DNA from: Paenibacillus marchantiae
GTDB lineage: Bacteria; Bacillota; Bacilli; Paenibacillales; Paenibacillaceae
Reading direction: 5' to 3'
Length of the DNA stretch: 64,000 nucleotides
Assembly (NCBI RefSeq): GCF_028771845.1
Contig: NZ_CP118270.1
Location: 4,774,001-4,838,000, forward strand
Position numbers and translations under genes: made by a program
Shown here: positions 44,303 to 53,201 of the stretch, piece by piece
Position numbering within the stretch: position 1 is the first letter of the stretch
Layout of the letters: the number at the start of each line of letters is the position of its first letter
Notes under the pieces: generated by a model
What the model saw: only the letters and a program-made list of their open reading frames with translations
Databases searched by the model: none
What the model was told of the DNA's origin: nothing

Positions 44303-45313
44303 TTAAGGTAAATCGCTTCTTTTTTCCCAGCGGCTTGGTTCCGTAATCTTGACATGATCAGGCACCAATTGCGTGAGCGTGCCTAATTTATCAAATGTAA
44401 TCTGGATTCGGTCAGAGGGCAACAGCCATTCTTCGGTCTCGATTGCGCAGCAATCCGGTATCGTCCCCATTCCTATAATCGTGCCCGGGAGTGGCGTGAA
44501 AACTTTGAGAACCTCCTCCATCACTTTTCCAGGGTGTGCAGAATACTCGGATGTGCTTCCCTTCCAGTGCAGTCTCTCCCCGATACGTACATCCACATCC
44601 AATGCCAGCGGGTTGTCGATTTCATCCGGCGTTACCAGAAATGGTCCGATTCCTTTGCTGCGATCGAAATCTTTGCAGCGCGTCGGTCCGGTCATCGCCT
44701 GGAAATCCGGCCACTGCACATCGCGGACAGTACTGTCGTTAAAAATAACATAACCTGCAATGCAGTTCCCCTTCCCTGTAACAAAAGCCAGCTCCGGCTC
44801 GATATCCAGGTAGGAAGAGTACGAAGGCCAATGAATCGTATCCCCATCGCCAATTAATGCATTATGGTTACACTTATAATAACTGAAAGTTACTTTATTC
44901 AGATCTTGCTGGAATTTTTCAGCAATTTTACGTGTAAGCTCTTCTCTTTCCGGCCCTGTATATTCTCTTCGCAGCAGATTTACGCCAGCATTTCTCAGAT
45001 GTCTTGGCGTCAGCCCGAAATCGATAAGCGCAGCCGGATTTGGAACTGGCGGTAGCAGGGTTACCGCTGCAATCGGGCTGATTTCATTTTCATTGAATTG
45101 ATGCACCTGTTCGATAGCATATTGCATCATTTCCTTAGCGGCATCATCACTTGCCGGCAAATAATGAAGATAGCTGTCCATACTTTCAAGACTGTCAACG
45201 AATGTTCCCTGATTTTTCATGATTGCGGCAAAAGACACGACAAATTTCTCGTTTATTACAAGCCCAAACAACGGTTCCTGGGATGTATTGGTTTGAAAGG
45301 TTACTAGTTTCAT
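44303..45313 (-). CDS. Fumarylacetoacetate hydrolase family protein
   Basis: 336 residues. FAH-fold marks: LIDFGLTPRHLRNAGVN, the metal-site acidic region YLDIEPELAFVTGKGN, VRDVQWPDFQAMTG, CKDFDRSKGIGPFLVT and PGTIIGMGTIPDCCAIE. FAH enzymes cleave C-C bonds or hydrate ring-fission products in aromatic breakdown; the substrate here is unknown. The ATG follows GGAGG. It is divergent from an MBL-fold hydrolase, and the pair may act in one catabolic route. Confidence 0.85.
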   Translation of the reverse strand: MKLVTFQTNTSQEPLFGLVINEKFVVSFAAIMKNQGTFVDSLESMDSYLHYLPASDDAAKEMMQYAIEQVHQFNENEISPIAAVTLLPPVPNPAALIDFGLTPRHLRNAGVNLLRREYTGPEREELTRKIAEKFQQDLNKVTFSYYKCNHNALIGDGDTIHWPSYSSYLDIEPELAFVTGKGNCIAGYVIFNDSTVRDVQWPDFQAMTGPTRCKDFDRSKGIGPFLVTPDEIDNPLALDVDVRIGERLHWKGSTSEYSAHPGKVMEEVLKVFTPLPGTIIGMGTIPDCCAIETEEWLLPSDRIQITFDKLGTLTQLVPDHVKITEPSRWEKRSDLP

Positions 45314-45382
45314 GGTTAAGCGCCTCCATCCATGCAGTGTGATGTTGTTCTGATACTATCATATCGTACAGTATAATTGCAT

Positions 45383-45423
45383 GCAAGTACTTGCTTGCAT
45401 TCCTGTTTTCCCTTCTCTATAAT
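45383..45423 (+). promoter_or_regulatory. Promoter and likely TetR operator of the MBL-fold gene
   Basis: GCAAGTACTTGC (45383-45394) is a perfect 12-bp palindrome touching the -35 box TTGCAT (45395-45400); after 17 nt comes TATAAT (45418-45423). A second TATAAT at 45372 overlaps the divergent side. Binding by the co-located TetR protein is inferred. Confidence 0.65.
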
Positions 45424-45479
45424 AAAGCCATAGTCAGTATGCCTTACACCAAAAACATATACGAAAAAGGAGAATTTTC

Positions 45480-46502
45480 ATGAAGTATGGACGTATTATT
45501 CAAAAACCTCGCGTTAAATTTTTTGAAGTCGCAGATGGCGTCTTTGCCGGTATTTCGCCGTATCGCGGCATCAGTTGGGCCAATGCCGGGTTCATCAACA
45601 AGGGTGAAGGGCTGGTGTATGACACGTTCTTCGATTTGTTCCATGCGCGGGAAATGCGGGAGGCTTTTAAGGAAGTAAGCAACGGAGGCTCTCCCGCATA
45701 TGTGGTGAACTCGCACTATAATAGCGACCATGCCTGGGGAAACAAAGTGTTTGAAGATGCTTGCATTATTATGCACAAGGAAGCGTCCAGAGAGCGTCTT
45801 ACCGAAAATATCTCCTGGATGGACAGCGTCATCAGAAGAGGAAAGGATTCTCCGGAATCTACTTCGGGCGAGCGGTTCTTTGCAGCTGAATTTGAAGGAT
45901 TCGACCTGGAAGGCGTAGAATGGTTGCTCCCGAATATTGAGATAAAGGACGATATAAACATCCGTCTTGGCGATACGGAAGTAATGATTTACAATGTTGC
46001 TCCGGCCCACTCTGACAGTGACTTGCTGATGTGGATGCCAAAAGAAAAAGTGCTGTTCGCCGGCGATGTGGTGTTTAACGGGTGTACGGCATACAGCGAA
46101 GAGGGAACCCTCAATTGGGTTAAAGTGCTTGACCGCATTATTGATGAAATTAAACCCGAAATCGTTATTCCAGGACATGGCGCCATCTGCGGCCTGGACT
46201 TCGTGAAGGAGCAGAGAGACTACCTCCTGAACCTGATCAGCGAGTTCAACAAGCATTACAATGACGAAATTGATGCCTTGTCCCTGACCAAGCAAATTGA
46301 TATTTCCCGCTTCCTTCATTGGATTCAGCCAGAACGCTTGTATGTTACAGTGGACATCCTATTGAAAAGCAAACGAGGGTTACCACCCCTTCCAATTTGG
46401 AACGAGGTGCCTGCTAAGCTGGAAGACATGAAAGTTTTTTTGGCCGGAAAATATGATAATCAAATCAAGCCATGGGACCCTATGAGTGTTTGGCAAGAAT
46501 GA
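45480..46502 (+). CDS. MBL-fold metallo-hydrolase
   Basis: 340 residues. Metal motif NSHYNSDHAWGN (His79, Asp83, His84), APAHSDSDLLMW, VLFAGDVVFNG and VIPGHGAICG are the successive metallo-beta-lactamase fold motifs. No signal peptide. The ATG follows AAAAAGGAGA. Substrate unknown; neighbours suggest breakdown of an organic acid or ester. Confidence 0.88.
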   Translation: MKYGRIIQKPRVKFFEVADGVFAGISPYRGISWANAGFINKGEGLVYDTFFDLFHAREMREAFKEVSNGGSPAYVVNSHYNSDHAWGNKVFEDACIIMHKEASRERLTENISWMDSVIRRGKDSPESTSGERFFAAEFEGFDLEGVEWLLPNIEIKDDINIRLGDTEVMIYNVAPAHSDSDLLMWMPKEKVLFAGDVVFNGCTAYSEEGTLNWVKVLDRIIDEIKPEIVIPGHGAICGLDFVKEQRDYLLNLISEFNKHYNDEIDALSLTKQIDISRFLHWIQPERLYVTVDILLKSKRGLPPLPIWNEVPAKLEDMKVFLAGKYDNQIKPWDPMSVWQE

Positions 46503-46531
46503 ATAGCAATTGATGCTAGCCTACGAAAAAC

Positions 46532-46579
46532 AAAAAACGGCCCTGTCGCAAACGATGCGAACAGCGGCCGTTTTTTTTG
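46532..46579 (+). terminator. Terminator of the MBL-fold gene
   Basis: AAAACGGCC and GGCCGTTTT arms with inner pairing GTCGC/GCGAA-like, followed by eight T. Confidence 0.85.
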
Positions 46580-46788
46580 AATAGTTCCACGGAATTAAAA
46601 TGGGTGCTTATAAACCGATTATGAAGAAAAATGGAGTTGGACTTATGAATTGCTAGTAGAACTCTTCTAAAACGATATAACCAAAATTTGATGTTAATCC
46701 GTTAATTTAATAACACAAAGATCTATCCATAATTTAAAGCAGTTTTTAAAGATGTTACCATTATATGATAGAGTACCGCATCCAGCAG

Positions 46789-46908
46789 CTGCAAGGCTAT
46801 CTTACCGTTTTCAGCCGTTTGAACGACGTCGTTTTCTCTTCTCATTACGAGCTCAAATCTCTGATTGCGACTTCATCGTCAATGACAAGTATCTTCTTCA
46901 AGTGCACC
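46789..46908 (-). pseudogene. N-terminal fragment of a YesN-type response regulator
   Basis: KKILVIDDEVAIRDL, a frame break, then DVVQTAENGKIALQLLDA, the start of a receiver domain. AAGGGG precedes a TTG start. The rest of the gene is absent; the surrounding 46580-47040 holds nothing else recognised. Confidence 0.6.
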
Positions 46909-47054
46909 CCTTCTAGCCTTGCTCCCCAGCTTGAATCATAATTCACCCTCATCTTAGCACAGACACTTTAGATTGCTCCACCAACTGGAAGGTGAGGTAT
47001 ATTCCACTCAGTCCAACATAACTTGTAATAAACTCGAAGAAAGGAGAACAATCC

Positions 47055-47312
47055 ATGGATCTGCTCTGGGTACTCATTGTTGGTGGACTTATTGGCTGGT
47101 TAAGCGGCAACTTGATTGGGCGGGACGTACCAGGTGGTGTACTTGGGAACATTATTGCGGGTTTTATCGGTTCCTGGTTAGGTACGGAATTGCTGGGACC
47201 AAGGGGGCCGGTGATTGGCGGATTTCATATTATTCCCGCCATCGTTGGCTCGATTATTGCCCTGCTCATCTTCTTCGCTCTGGCACGCGGCGGAGCCTTC
47301 CGAAGACGTTAA
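47055..47312 (+). CDS. GlsB/YeaQ/YmgE-type stress membrane protein
   Basis: 85 residues with three hydrophobic helices rich in Gly: WVLIVGGLIGWLSGNLIGR, VLGNIIAGFIGSWLGTELLG, IIPAIVGSIIALLIFFALA. This is the transglycosylase-associated protein family, often stress-induced and of unclear mechanism. The ATG follows AAAGGAGA. Confidence 0.88.
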   Translation: MDLLWVLIVGGLIGWLSGNLIGRDVPGGVLGNIIAGFIGSWLGTELLGPRGPVIGGFHIIPAIVGSIIALLIFFALARGGAFRRR

Positions 47313-47399
47313 CAAAGAGAGGCGGAAACCGATACCGTCGTTCATTAAAAATTTTTATAAAGATGCTGCCAGGGCATAAAGGTACAGGATAAACATAAA

Positions 47400-47450
47400 A
47401 GGACCGAAAGCATTCATCGATGGAAGATGAACACTTACGATCCTTTTTTT
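47400..47450 (+). terminator. Terminator of the GlsB-like gene
   Basis: Imperfect stem AGGACCGAAAGCATTCATC / GATGAACACTTACGATCCT, then eight T. Confidence 0.7.
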
Positions 47451-47632
47451 TATTTTTGTACTGATTTCATCCATTCTTTCAGTGCCTGAACAATCTGCTG
47501 AAGCTGTTCCTGTCCTGTAACCTTAGGCACTCTGTCTCTCTTTTGCATTCCGTAGGAGCCAAATTGATCATGGTTGCCACCCTTTATACTCTCGAATGTC
47601 GTTTTTTTCGGAAGATTGGGTTTGGCTTTTCC
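47450..47632 (-). pseudogene. Alpha/beta hydrolase C-terminal fragment
   Basis: KTTFESIKGGNHDQFGSYGM includes the catalytic histidine region (GGNHxQFG) of a hydrolase family common in Firmicutes; it ends QIVQALKEWMKSVQK. The upstream two-thirds are gone; the following 110 bases show nothing. Confidence 0.65.
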
Positions 47633-47743
47633 CTACGCTTCCCTGTTCAGAACACCATCATTACTTGATGTCACTCCTCAGTCATGTTGGTAACTTTATG
47701 TCATTCTACATTTTTCTATATATTCCCGATTACATGAGCGTTT

Positions 47744-48310
47744 CTATTCCAAATTCTTTATAATTTTCGCAGGAACACCTGCAGCAATCGTATTGGGTGG
47801 AACGTCCTTGGTGACCACTGCACCTGCAGCAACGATAGAATTTTCTCCGATCGTAACCCCAGGCATGATCATCGTGCCTGCACCAAGCCAAGCGTTTTTC
47901 TTGATGACTATTGGAGTAGATATCGTGGAGCGTCTTTCAGCTGGTTCCAGCGGGTGGTTAATGGTAATCAGGTTAACTTTTGGACCTATCAATACGTTAT
48001 CTTCGAGGGTTATCCCACCTCTGTCCATAAAAGTACAAGCATGATTGATAAACACATTTCTTCCTACTCTGATATTCTTGCCAAAATCCGTGTAAAAAGG
48101 AGGAAGAAGTCCAAACGATTCATCCACCTCTACTCCCGTTAATTTCGAAAACAATCCTCTGACTTCTTTCGCTTCATGATATGAGTTGTTTAATTGCATT
48201 GTAATTTTCTGTGCTTCAACAATAAGATCATGAATTTTATAATACTCCGGGTCATTTAAAGAAATTAACTCGCCATTTTTATCTCGTTCAAGAATGTCTT
48301 TGGGTTTCAT
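47744..48310 (-). CDS. Sugar O-acetyltransferase (maltose/galactoside acetyltransferase family)
   Basis: 188 residues. Left-handed beta-helix hexapeptide enzyme that moves acetyl from acetyl-CoA to a sugar. Marks: PPFYTDFGKNIRVGRNVFIN, HACTFMDRGGITLEDNVLIG, TINHPLEPAERRS (catalytic His), IVIKKNAWLGAGTMIMPGVT and GAVVTKDVPPNTIAAGVPAK. The ATG follows AAAGGAGT. The acceptor sugar is unknown. Confidence 0.9.
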   Translation of the reverse strand: MKPKDILERDKNGELISLNDPEYYKIHDLIVEAQKITMQLNNSYHEAKEVRGLFSKLTGVEVDESFGLLPPFYTDFGKNIRVGRNVFINHACTFMDRGGITLEDNVLIGPKVNLITINHPLEPAERRSTISTPIVIKKNAWLGAGTMIMPGVTIGENSIVAAGAVVTKDVPPNTIAAGVPAKIIKNLE

Positions 48311-48396
48311 TTCACTTTACTCCTTTTCCATATAGATAAACTAATCAGTAGTCTTACTTCTCTAGATAACTTCACCTCTGGAAACATTCCTGCGGT

Positions 48397-48756
48397 TTAT
48401 TCTGCAAGCGACCAGGTGACTTGTACATGCCCTGAACCAAGCGTAGCTGCCAAATTAGACGGATCGTCAACACTTCCGAGTAGTACATAACCGCCATAAG
48501 AATTGGAGAAAGTCTGATAAAAAAGCACCAAAGTGTTTCCGGACCAGGACATAATTTCACCGGCATGAATGGTTTCAGGGCGTTCGGTAGATGCAGCAGG
48601 AAGCTCCTCGGGCAGATCATTATACTTTTCTAGCCCATTCAGTTCTTTCATTTGGATGGTCATCGGAAATTGCGCTATCAGGGCTTGTGTCGTTTCATTG
48701 TTATTTAAAGTTGCTGTAAACGTGCTGCCGCCAACAATAATATGGATGGGAATCAC
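48397..48756 (-). CDS. Cyclophilin-like fold protein
   Basis: 119 residues from a GTG (GGAGG upstream). IHIIVGGSTFTATLNNNET, ALIAQFPMTIQMKELNG and LVLFYQTFSNSYGGYVLLG match the cyclophilin-like fold family. Codons upstream (LEVTAETVDHQTEEN) stay in frame until a stop at about 48806, so a longer secreted precursor may have lost its signal peptide. Function unknown. Confidence 0.75.
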   Translation of the reverse strand: MIPIHIIVGGSTFTATLNNNETTQALIAQFPMTIQMKELNGLEKYNDLPEELPAASTERPETIHAGEIMSWSGNTLVLFYQTFSNSYGGYVLLGSVDDPSNLAATLGSGHVQVTWSLAE

Positions 48757-48880
48757 GCTGTTTTCCTCCGTCTGATGATCTACTGTTTCAGCCGTTACCT
48801 CCAGATTTTACGAATCCTCTCCATTCGTACCGGTTCAGGGTTGTCTCTGCCGCAATGTAGTCGTTTAGTCATACGCGATT

Positions 48881-48908
48881 TTGATCGTTTACACGACATG
48901 TGTATAAT
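48881..48908 (+). promoter_or_regulatory. Promoter of the TetR gene at 49016
   Basis: TTGATC (48881-48886) and TATAAT (48903-48908), 16-nt spacer. An ACAC-gacat-GTGT inverted repeat lies inside the spacer. A leader of about 100 nt follows. Confidence 0.5.
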
Positions 48909-49015
48909 ATTATATTGAATCGAGGCACTTACAATCGTTAAATAATCTGTGTTTGTCGATTATTCTACAAAATCCCCTGAATTGACTATTAACTAAGAGA
49001 GCTTGGTGGAAATAC

Positions 49016-49561
49016 ATGCCTAAAATAGATCGAAGAATACTCAAATCACAGGAAGCGATAAAAAAGGCCCTCATTGAATTGATGTCAGAAAAGAATTTCG
49101 ATTCCATTACGATCCAGGAGATTTCCAACAGGGCAAATGTTCACAGGGCAACCATCTACCTGCATTACACAGATAAATTTGATCTGCTGGATAAACTGAT
49201 TGAAGAGCATATTAACAACATGAAAGACATCAACCAATATGCATGTGAAATGGAGTGGAGTGAAGCGAATCTGGTCTATTTCGAATACTTTGAGCGCAAT
49301 TATTTATTCTTTTCAACGATGTTGGCGAGTAAAGGAGCTCCTTCTTTTCGTGCCCGGTTCCTTGAGTTTCTTATTGAAGAATATAAAGGTGAAGTAAATA
49401 TGAACGAAGAAAGAAACCAGGGATTGGATGAATTAATTGTGGGCTCCTTTATGGGAACAGCTTTTGTAGGAATAGTGGAATGGTGGATCACGAGCGGGAT
49501 GCCGTATCCACCTCATGTCATGGCAAACCAGGTTGGGGTCTTGCTTGAGAGGGTTGTATAA
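49016..49561 (+). CDS. TetR/AcrR family transcriptional regulator
   Basis: 181 residues. HTH: IKKALIELMSEKNFDSITIQ, SNRANVHRATIYLHY. The C-terminal GSFMGTAFVGIVEWWITSG resembles the TetR protein at 14930. The ATG follows TTGGTGG. No obvious target gene is adjacent; the cyclophilin-like gene is divergent. Confidence 0.85.
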   Translation: MPKIDRRILKSQEAIKKALIELMSEKNFDSITIQEISNRANVHRATIYLHYTDKFDLLDKLIEEHINNMKDINQYACEMEWSEANLVYFEYFERNYLFFSTMLASKGAPSFRARFLEFLIEEYKGEVNMNEERNQGLDELIVGSFMGTAFVGIVEWWITSGMPYPPHVMANQVGVLLERVV

Positions 49562-49589
49562 GAGGGATATCAAACGAACGAAACAAAAA

Positions 49590-49608
49590 AGCTGCTAATT
49601 CAGCAGCT
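49590..49608 (-). terminator. Terminator facing the minus strand
   Basis: AGCTGCT-aattc-AGCAGCT with TTTTTT following on the minus strand; probably served the now broken GH43 gene. Confidence 0.65.
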
Positions 49609-49748
49609 CCAGGCTGTCGAGACATTCTCGGCAGCTTGAGCCCTGTTTAGCAGAGAGGTTTTATCCGTGCCTATTCAATATGATTATATTCCTCGAAATC
49701 GTAATTCGTTCATCATGGCAAGCAAAGTCAATTTGAAACTAGTCGTAT

Positions 49749-50039
49749 TTACAACAAATATCCCAACGGACACCAGACTCTATACCCTTGCGCAGAACCC
49801 ATGGCATAATCCACGCCCCCATTAAAATGAACCAGGCCCGCTCGAAGTCCATCCGACATTCCCACCAGATCAAGCTTGGTATCCACCTGTAGCCCTGTCG
49901 TCATGAGGTAACGTTGAGATAGCGTATTGCCAGCCCGGAAAAAGCCACCTTCCTTGATAGGTCTGAATCCCTTCAGTCGCAAATGTCCCGGCCGTTCAGC
50001 GAGAGACTAATAATCCGCCCATAAAATACCATTATACAT
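49749..50039 (-). pseudogene. C-terminal fragment of a GH43 xylosidase-type enzyme
   Basis: ERPGHLRLKGFRPIKEGGFF, RAGNTLSQRYLMTTGLQVDT and LDLVGMSDGLRAGLVHFNGG match the concanavalin-like C-terminal domain of GH43 beta-xylosidases. A TAG interrupts the frame before SLAERPG, where Trp is usual, and the end is also shifted. Confidence 0.7.
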
Positions 50040-50074
50040 CTGGTGTATGCCTTTGCCTTCCCCTTTATAACCAT

Positions 50075-50434
50075 TCACATATACTCTGAATACTCCTTCA
50101 TGATATTGAATGGGAACGCCTGCAAGCGATCATATGCCGGTTTCGTTTTATCCAGCTTGCTCTGATTTCGAATATCATAATCCAGCGATCCACTGGGACA
50201 GTTCCTGAAGTCCTCGAACGCACTCGCCCATGTCTTTGCACCAATGGCAACCTTCTCCTGCATTAGCTTCAGCGCATCGCCAGTGAAACCCACGGAAGGA
50301 TGTACGAATCCTGACGGGCTTACCGTCTCCAAGATTGCTGGCTGGGTATGGATAACCGAATCATCGGCCGCCACCCTGCCGGGAACGTACCTTATAACCG
50401 CACAGATGCTTACGACAAACACACGAATAACCAT
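50075..50434 (-). pseudogene. Alginate-lyase-like N-terminal fragment
   Basis: A hydrophobic start (VIRVFVVSICAVIRYVPG), then SGFVHPSVGFTGDALKLMQE and GAKTWASAFEDFR, the N-terminus of alginate_lyase-type polysaccharide lyases. After about residue 76 the frame passes into unrelated sequence (LQAFPFNIMKEYSEYM). Together with the GH43 piece it suggests a collapsed glycan-use locus. 50435-50685 shows nothing. Confidence 0.55.
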
Positions 50435-50685
50435 CCATTTAACAAGGTTATAGCACTACTTCATTTCTATTGCCTCCTGATTCGCTTAAATGTAGAATTC
50501 ATCATTATTGCCTCTGGATTTTCTGCTGTCTTCTCCTTTCCTTGGGATATTTTTCTTCATGAAGCGTAAATAAAATCCGGTCTGAAGTGAACCCAAATTT
50601 CAATAAAAAAAGTAGGTGAAAACTATTTTTTTCATAAATAAATCATCGACAGGCACCATACGAATAGATTTTTGCAAATATAAAA

Positions 50686-50718
50686 GACCGTTTCCCGAAA
50701 GAATACGAGAAAACGGTC
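50686..50718 (-). terminator. Terminator of the bgl operon
   Basis: GACCGTTT and AAACGGTC around 17 nt; TTTTAT follows on the minus strand. Confidence 0.75.
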
Positions 50719-50840
50719 ATTGTTAGAAAGTATCTTATCTCCTGTGTACTAAAAGGCATATGAACATGCCAGAAATCAAGGGCATCAGATGTTCAGAGAA
50801 TCGCTCCTCCTAAGTAAGGGAATATAACTTTAGCTTTGTT

Positions 50841-51692
50841 TTATAATCCTCCCTCGTCACCTTGCTCCTCCTGCACAATTCGAGCAATGTGAATCATCAA
50901 ATATAATAATTCCTCGTTCGATATGGAGATATCCAGCATGTTTTGCACGTAGGTTTTGATCATCTCCGCGCATTTGTATTCAAGCGGATGCTCCTTCGCC
51001 ATGTGTTGAAATATAAAATCTTTCGCCGAATTGCCCAGACGCCCTTCTTGTAAACGCTGGATGAAGAATTGCAAATGTGTGACGAGTCTCACATAATGGA
51101 TGGAATTTTTGTTCAATTGTATATCAAAGGTGTATTGAATCAGGTTAAAAATATCTTTTAACATCTTAACGGATTGCATCGTGCGCTCCATATTCTGCTC
51201 ATGTGTTTGGGCATTCACGAAATGAAAAGCGATATTCCCTGCTTCTTCTTCCGGCAGTTCAATACCCAGTTCTAGATTCAGCATCTGAACGGATTCAACC
51301 CCCAGTTCGAATTCGACAGGATGAAACCTCTGGATCTCCCATAACATGCGATTCTGTAATGCTACACCTTTTTTCCATCGTTCAATAGCAAACGACAAGT
51401 GATCCATAAGCGTAAAGAAGATTTGATCGTCAAGAGACAGCTTTTCTTTGGCATTGGTAATCAGTTTGTTTATGACATTCACATGTTTTTCTGGCATGTT
51501 TTCGATGGTTCGTACGTAAGCCTGGGCAGACGGATTATTTTGCAGAATGAATCGTTTCTGGATGTGCTCCTCATCGAGTCGCTCGCCGACTTTGCCTTTG
51601 AATGCCAAGCCTTTTCCCATGACAATCATTTCTTGTCCCTGTTCATCTTTGGTCAGAAGCAAGCTGTTATTCAATATTTTGATTACTCTCAT
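50841..51692 (-). CDS. licT: BglG/LicT-family transcription antiterminator
   Basis: 283 residues from the ATG at 51692 (MRVIKILNNSLLLTKDEQGQ). The N-terminal CAT RNA-binding domain (about 1-55, with EMIVMGKGLAFKGKVGE) is followed by two PRD domains with regulatory histidines (DHLSFAIERWKKG; YVRLVTHLQFFIQRL; HPLEYKCAEMI). PTS phosphorylation should control it. It is the last gene of the bglP-bglA-licT operon, and its RNA target lies before bglP at 55250-55277. Confidence 0.92.
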   Translation of the reverse strand: MRVIKILNNSLLLTKDEQGQEMIVMGKGLAFKGKVGERLDEEHIQKRFILQNNPSAQAYVRTIENMPEKHVNVINKLITNAKEKLSLDDQIFFTLMDHLSFAIERWKKGVALQNRMLWEIQRFHPVEFELGVESVQMLNLELGIELPEEEAGNIAFHFVNAQTHEQNMERTMQSVKMLKDIFNLIQYTFDIQLNKNSIHYVRLVTHLQFFIQRLQEGRLGNSAKDFIFQHMAKEHPLEYKCAEMIKTYVQNMLDISISNEELLYLMIHIARIVQEEQGDEGGL

Positions 51693-51709
51693 GCATTCAT
51701 CACGATCCT

Positions 51710-53152
51710 TTATTCTTTCGTGACCGCCTGATCCGAGTTTCCGATACATCTGCCATTCTGTTTAATGACCTCCTGATACCACGAGAAGCTTTTCTTCTTC
51801 AAGCGCTTCAAGTCTTTCAGATCCTGTTCACCGCGGTTTACATAGATCATGCCGTAACGTTTCCCATAACCTTGATGAGTGCTTACCACGTCAATCACGG
51901 ACCAAGGGCAATAACCAATCACATCTACCCCATCCGTTAGAGCCAGTCTGATCTGTTCCAGGTGTTTCTTAATAAAATCAATCCGGTACGTATCGTTAAT
52001 GGTGTGATCTGCCTCCAGTACATCCGGAGCACCTATACCATTTTCCGTAATTAGAATCGGGAGACCATATCGTTCACATACCTTACGTAATGTTAGCCTC
52101 AGGCCAACCGGGTCAATGACCCAGCCATATTTTGTTTTTTCGGTATAAGGATTCTCCGCGGCCCGGTATACTCCCTGCTCGCCAAGCATGATTTGCTGAT
52201 CACCCGCACGAGCTGTAACATCCGACGCATTGCCCGTACTGGCGGCAATGGTTGCCGTCGAATAATAATTGATTGCTACCAGATCGGGGCGGCCAGACCG
52301 GATATCATCCATGTCACCCTGCTCAATAACCGGCTCAATGCCACGTTCATGTAAATAACTCCAGAATAATGGGTTATACCGTCCCCATACTGATAAGTCG
52401 AGAAAACCCCATCCGCGAATCGTCTCCCAGTTATGTGCAGCGATTGCATCTGCTGGTCTGGAGGTTGCCTGGTACATGGAAGTCATGTTCAATGCAGGAC
52501 CGATCTTGCCTTGCGGGAGCATGTCATGAAATAGTCGCATCGTTCTGCCTTGAGCCACAAACATGTGATGATTTTGCTGATACAGTTCCTTACTGGAAGG
52601 CAAACGTCCGCCCTTCGGTGTGCCAATGGCTCCCGGATGAAGAATCATCGTATTTTGCTCATTAATGGTCAACCAATATTTCACTTTATGCCCGTAATGC
52701 TCAAACAAGATACGCCCGTACTCGACAAAAGCATCGATCGTTTCCCGGTTGTTCCATCCTCCCGTTTTCTCAAGCTCGTAAGGTAAGTCGAAATGGTACA
52801 TGGTCACAATGGGTTCGATACCATGGAGCAGCAATTCGTCAATCAATTGGTGATAGTAATTGAGTCCTTTTTCATTAACAGCTCCTGTGCCTGAAGGCAA
52901 GATTCGAGTCCATGCAATCGAAAAACGATATGCTTTGAGGCCCAGCTCTGCAAAAAGCTTCACGTCTTCTCTGAATCGGTGATAGTGGTCGCTCGCTACT
53001 GTGAAATCGGCGGTTCCGGCCGGATGATCACACATATCGATGACGGACAGACCTTTGCCATCTTCGTTCCAGGCTCCCTCCACTTGATAAGCAGAGGTAG
53101 AGCCTCCCCACAGAAATTCATTGGGGAATGGTTTGATGTGTTGATATAACAT
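51710..53152 (-). CDS. bglA: 6-phospho-beta-glucosidase, GH1
   Basis: 480 residues, cytoplasmic. It hydrolyses phosphorylated aryl-beta-glucosides brought in by BglP. N-terminal GH1 signature FLWGGSTSAYQVEGAW; acid/base Glu165 in TINEQN; nucleophile Glu370 in ITENG. The ATG at 53152 follows AAGGAG with 8-nt spacing; a GTG at 53161 overlaps that site. It lies 49 bp after bglP and 17 bp before licT. Confidence 0.93.
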   Translation of the reverse strand: MLYQHIKPFPNEFLWGGSTSAYQVEGAWNEDGKGLSVIDMCDHPAGTADFTVASDHYHRFREDVKLFAELGLKAYRFSIAWTRILPSGTGAVNEKGLNYYHQLIDELLLHGIEPIVTMYHFDLPYELEKTGGWNNRETIDAFVEYGRILFEHYGHKVKYWLTINEQNTMILHPGAIGTPKGGRLPSSKELYQQNHHMFVAQGRTMRLFHDMLPQGKIGPALNMTSMYQATSRPADAIAAHNWETIRGWGFLDLSVWGRYNPLFWSYLHERGIEPVIEQGDMDDIRSGRPDLVAINYYSTATIAASTGNASDVTARAGDQQIMLGEQGVYRAAENPYTEKTKYGWVIDPVGLRLTLRKVCERYGLPILITENGIGAPDVLEADHTINDTYRIDFIKKHLEQIRLALTDGVDVIGYCPWSVIDVVSTHQGYGKRYGMIYVNRGEQDLKDLKRLKKKSFSWYQEVIKQNGRCIGNSDQAVTKE

Positions 53153-53201
53153 CTCAAGCACTCCTTCATTTTAATGTTTATGACGGACCGTATTAAGCTT
53201 G

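Noticed and set aside
45444..46319. A 291-codon open frame on the minus strand
   Set aside because: It lies wholly opposite the MBL-fold gene, whose motifs and promoter are clear; it has no ribosome site or recognisable domain.
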